Shown: one piece after another, positions 4,047 to 5,870 of the stretch
Position numbering within the stretch: position 1 is the stretch's first letter
How the letters are laid out: every line of letters starts with the position of its first letter
NCBI GenBank assembly: GCA_943323725.2
Contig: CALPIW020000107.1
Location: 1-5,870, forward strand
Source of the DNA: Polynucleobacter meluiroseus
GTDB taxonomy: Bacteria; Verrucomicrobiota; Verrucomicrobiia; Opitutales; UBA953
Length of the DNA: 5,870 nucleotides
Direction: 5' to 3'
Made by a program: the position numbers and the translations under genes
Notes under the pieces: generated by a model
Database searches by the model: none
What the model was told of the DNA's origin: nothing
What the model saw: only the letters and a program-made list of their open reading frames with translations

Positions 4047-4994
4047 ATGCCCCAGCTGACTGACCGTCGTTCTTTCCTGCGCACCCTCGCCGGCGCGACC
4101 GGCGCCGCCGCGATCTCCGTCGGCTGCGCAAGCCGGCCGACCGCGACCCGGATCGTTGATACCCATACGCACTTCTATGACCCGACCAGAGGTCAGGGCG
4201 TACCATGGCCGCCCAAGGACAGTTTCCTCGATCGTCAGGTGCTCCCACCCGATTGGCAACGGGTCGCCGCCCCGCACGGCATCCGCGAGACGGTGGTGGT
4301 CGAAGCGAGCGCCTGGCCGCAGGACAACGACTGGATCCTGCGTCTGGCCGACGATCATCCATGCATCGTGGGCTTCGTCGGCAATCTCCGACCGGCCGAT
4401 GGCACCTTTGCCGGAAATCTGCGCCGCCTCGCCGCCCACCCGCTCTTCCGAGGGGTACGCATCCCGGCGGGCAAACTGAGCGCCGAGCTCACCGACCCGA
4501 CCTTCGCCCGCCATCTCAGCCTGCTCACGGACCATGGCCTCGCCTTGGACATCAACGGGCTCGGTGATTTCGCGGGCGCCGTCCGACTCGCCCGCTCCTT
4601 CCCCGGCCTGCGCATCGTCGTCGATCACGTTGGTAATGTCCGTGATCCCGCCGCGCCGGACCAAGCCTGGCTCGAAGGCATGCACCGCCTCGGCGCCGAA
4701 CCGAACATCTACTGCAAGCTCTCCGGAATGGTCGAACCCGTGAAGACGCCGCACGGCGCGGCGCCCACGAACGTGGCTTACTATCGGCCCACGCTTGATC
4801 ACGTCACCGCCTCGTTCGGGCCGAGGCGCGTGTTCTATGGAAGCAACTGGCCCGTCTCCGACAAAGGCGCGCGCTATGCGGATGTCTTCGGCCTCGTGGC
4901 CGACTATTACGCGGAGCGCACCGCGGAAGACCGCGAGCGGTTCTTCTGGCGCAACTCTCTCGACGCATACCGCTGGGTCTCCCGCGGCGCCTGA
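4047..4994 (+). CDS. Tat-exported metal-dependent hydrolase, amidohydrolase 2 family (COG3618-like)
   Basis: This 315-residue TIM-barrel hydrolase resembles the L-fuconolactonase / 2-pyrone-4,6-dicarboxylate hydrolase group, which opens lactones of sugar acids or aromatic breakdown products. Motifs: VDTHTHFYDP at 37-46 with metal-ligand-type H40 and H42; VVVEAS (83-88); a GFVGNL strand (109-114); FRGVRIP (134-140); VVDHVGN (191-197, D193-H194); YCKLSGM (222-228); and FYGSNWPVSD (263-272). The last motif usually has Asp where N267 stands. The C-terminus FFWRNSLDAYRW (299-310) matches the usual N-A-x-x-x-Y end. The N-terminus shows a Tat motif, DRRSFLRTL (6-14), a hydrophobic stretch and C27 after SVG, so a membrane-anchored lipoprotein is likely. 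The ATG at 4047 gives this signal. An in-frame ATG at 3972 would translate the octamer array and bury the Tat motif, so it is rejected. No Shine-Dalgarno sequence. The exact substrate is unknown. Confidence 0.87.
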   Translation: MPQLTDRRSFLRTLAGATGAAAISVGCASRPTATRIVDTHTHFYDPTRGQGVPWPPKDSFLDRQVLPPDWQRVAAPHGIRETVVVEASAWPQDNDWILRLADDHPCIVGFVGNLRPADGTFAGNLRRLAAHPLFRGVRIPAGKLSAELTDPTFARHLSLLTDHGLALDINGLGDFAGAVRLARSFPGLRIVVDHVGNVRDPAAPDQAWLEGMHRLGAEPNIYCKLSGMVEPVKTPHGAAPTNVAYYRPTLDHVTASFGPRRVFYGSNWPVSDKGARYADVFGLVADYYAERTAEDRERFFWRNSLDAYRWVSRGA

Positions 4995-5036
4995 GAAGCC
5001 AGGGCCTGAATCAACTTGCCCCCTCGCGTCCTCGAC

Positions 5037-5066
5037 TACCCCTACCCCTATCCCGACCCCTACCCC
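5037..5066 (+). repeat. TACCCC hexamer array (G-quadruplex motif on minus strand)
   Basis: Five hexamers with consensus TACCCC start at 5037, 5043, 5049, 5055 and 5061; the third is TATCCC and the fourth GACCCC. On the minus strand this gives five runs of 3-4 G separated by 2-3 nt, a strong G-quadruplex motif of GGGGTA type. It lies 43 nt after the amidohydrolase stop and 47 nt before glpQ. Confidence 0.65.
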
Positions 5067-5072
5067 TAATCT

Positions 5073-5104
5073 CACCTTTGCACTTTTGCACCTTTGCACA
5101 TTTA
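5073..5104 (+). repeat. Octamer array 4 (4 units, CACCTTTG type) in glpQ leader
   Basis: Four head-to-tail 8-mers start at 5073 (CACCTTTG), 5081 (CACTTTTG), 5089 (CACCTTTG) and 5097 (CACATTTA). The array ends 8 nt before the glpQ ATG. The period equals that of the three arrays before the amidohydrolase gene, with a different unit sequence. Confidence 0.7.
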
Positions 5105-5106
5105 AA
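5077..5106 (+). promoter_or_regulatory. Possible promoter overlapping octamer array, upstream of glpQ
   Basis: TTTGCA (5077-5082, 4/6 to TTGACA) and TTTAAA (5101-5106, 4/6 to TATAAT) are 18 nt apart. If used, transcription would begin close to the A of the glpQ ATG at 5113, giving a leaderless or nearly leaderless mRNA. This is a weak match in a repeated sequence and is inference. Confidence 0.25.
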
Positions 5107-5112
5107 TAACCC

Positions 5113-5870
5113 ATGCCCCGGTTGCTCGCCCTACTCCTCCTGTCCCTCGGCGGTCTCACCGCCGCGGAGACGCGTCCGCTGATCATCGCCCATCGCGGCG
5201 CCAGCGGTTACCTACCCGAGCACACCCTCGCGGCCAAGGCCCTCGCGTACGGACAAGGCGCCGACTTCCTCGAGCAGGACGTGGTCCTCAGCAAAGACGG
5301 CGTTCCGGTCATCTTCCATGACACCCACATCGACACCACGACCGATGTCGCGAAGAAATTCCCGGGACGGCAGCGCGCGGACGGACGTTTCTACGCGCTC
5401 GATTTCACGGTCGCCGAACTGAAGCAACTCAACGTCACCGAGCGCTTCAACCCCAAGACCGGTAAGGCCGCTTTTCCGAAGCGCTTCCCGGTCGGCGTAG
5501 GCTCGTTCCAGGTCGTGACGCTCGAAGAGGAGATCCAGTTCATCCAAGCCCTGAACCGTTCCACCGGACGCCACGTCGGCCTCTACCCCGAGCTCAAAGC
5601 TCCCGCCTGGCATCGTCAGGAAGGACGCGACCTCTCCGCGGCGGTGCTACCCCTCCTAAGGAAATACGGCTACGACGCCAAGGACTCGGCCTGCTACTTG
5701 CAGTGCTTCGAATATGCCGAGATCAAACGACTGCGCGGTGAGCTCGGCTGGAAGGGCAAGTTGATCATGCTCCTTGGCGGTAAGGGCAAAGGACCCGGCG
5801 AGACTGACTTCACGTATCTGCAGACCGACGCCGGTCTGGCCGAGCTCGCCCAGCTCGTCGACGGCATCGG
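5113..5870 (+). CDS. glpQ: Periplasmic glycerophosphodiester phosphodiesterase, C-terminus outside window
   Basis: The first 252 residues are present (family length about 350). The enzyme hydrolyses glycerophosphodiesters such as glycerophosphocholine to glycerol-3-phosphate and an alcohol in the periplasm. Signal peptide MPRLLALLLLSLGGLTAA. It resembles E. coli GlpQ closely, as I remember it: IAHRGASGYLPEHT (25-38, catalytic H27, R28), AYGQGADFLEQD (45-56, metal ligands E54 and D56), FHDTHID (68-74, H69), TDVAKKFPGRQRADGRFYAL (77-96), the EEEIQFIQALNRSTG segment (138-152), YPELKAP (158-164) and YLQCF (195-199). The segment after residue 216 appears shorter than in E. coli but rejoins at LVDGI. 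The start is well fixed: an in-frame TAA lies at 5107-5109. No Shine-Dalgarno sequence; the leader is AT-rich (TTTAAATAACCC). It is 118 nt downstream of the amidohydrolase gene on the same strand with no terminator seen between them, so co-transcription is possible. Confidence 0.95.
   Translation, partial: MPRLLALLLLSLGGLTAAETRPLIIAHRGASGYLPEHTLAAKALAYGQGADFLEQDVVLSKDGVPVIFHDTHIDTTTDVAKKFPGRQRADGRFYALDFTVAELKQLNVTERFNPKTGKAAFPKRFPVGVGSFQVVTLEEEIQFIQALNRSTGRHVGLYPELKAPAWHRQEGRDLSAAVLPLLRKYGYDAKDSACYLQCFEYAEIKRLRGELGWKGKLIMLLGGKGKGPGETDFTYLQTDAGLAELAQLVDGI

Noticed and set aside
3975..5186. A 403-codon open frame on the minus strand opposite the amidohydrolase gene
   Set aside because: It crosses the amidohydrolase gene, both repeat arrays and the glpQ start; the plus-strand genes have clear motifs and this frame has none.

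Overview
The window reads as a high-GC Gram-negative chromosome segment. My best guess is Verrucomicrobiota (Opitutaceae-like). The reasons are: (i) secreted catabolic enzymes, two of them with twin-arginine/lipoprotein-like N-termini; (ii) an outer-membrane beta-barrel protein and a periplasmic GlpQ-type enzyme, which imply two membranes; (iii) start codons without clear Shine-Dalgarno sequences; (iv) dispersed hairpin repeats headed by GTAGGG, which I associate from memory with this group. The taxonomic call is inference. No rRNA, tRNA, CRISPR, integrase or insertion sequence is visible.

Layout. Positions 1-3744 are read on the minus strand: a partial sialidase (1-852), a polysaccharide-pyruvyl-transferase-like protein with a Tat-like signal (1009-2259), a small GIY-YIG-type nuclease-like protein (2433-2834) and a small outer-membrane barrel protein (3067-3744) with a strong intrinsic terminator (3003-3040). 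A 302-base divergent region (3745-4046) follows. It holds an 8-bp inverted repeat and three blocks of 8-nt-period tandem repeats. Plus-strand genes then follow: a Tat-exported COG3618-type amidohydrolase (4047-4994) and a partial glycerophosphodiester phosphodiesterase glpQ (5113-5870). The gap between these two carries a GGGGTA-type hexamer array and another octamer array.

How the genes fit together. Most products are predicted to be exported or envelope-located, and they look catabolic or surface-related: glycan trimming (sialidase), a lactone or sugar-acid hydrolase, glycerophosphodiester hydrolysis and an outer-membrane protein. The intergenic gaps are 118-302 bases and filled with repeats, so this does not look like one tight operon. 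The terminator separates the barrel-protein gene from the genes downstream of it.

The noncoding DNA is the most unusual part. Six GTAG-headed hairpins of one architecture but different stem sequences sit in the three gaps between the minus-strand genes. Two of those gaps also share a related 5' leader containing four G-runs (G-quadruplex motif) ending exactly 12 nt before the start codon. Both plus-strand genes instead have leaders built of short tandem units with an 8-nt period but unrelated unit sequences. I did not find a complete new defence or mobile system. These leader and hairpin elements are the best candidates for something undescribed.
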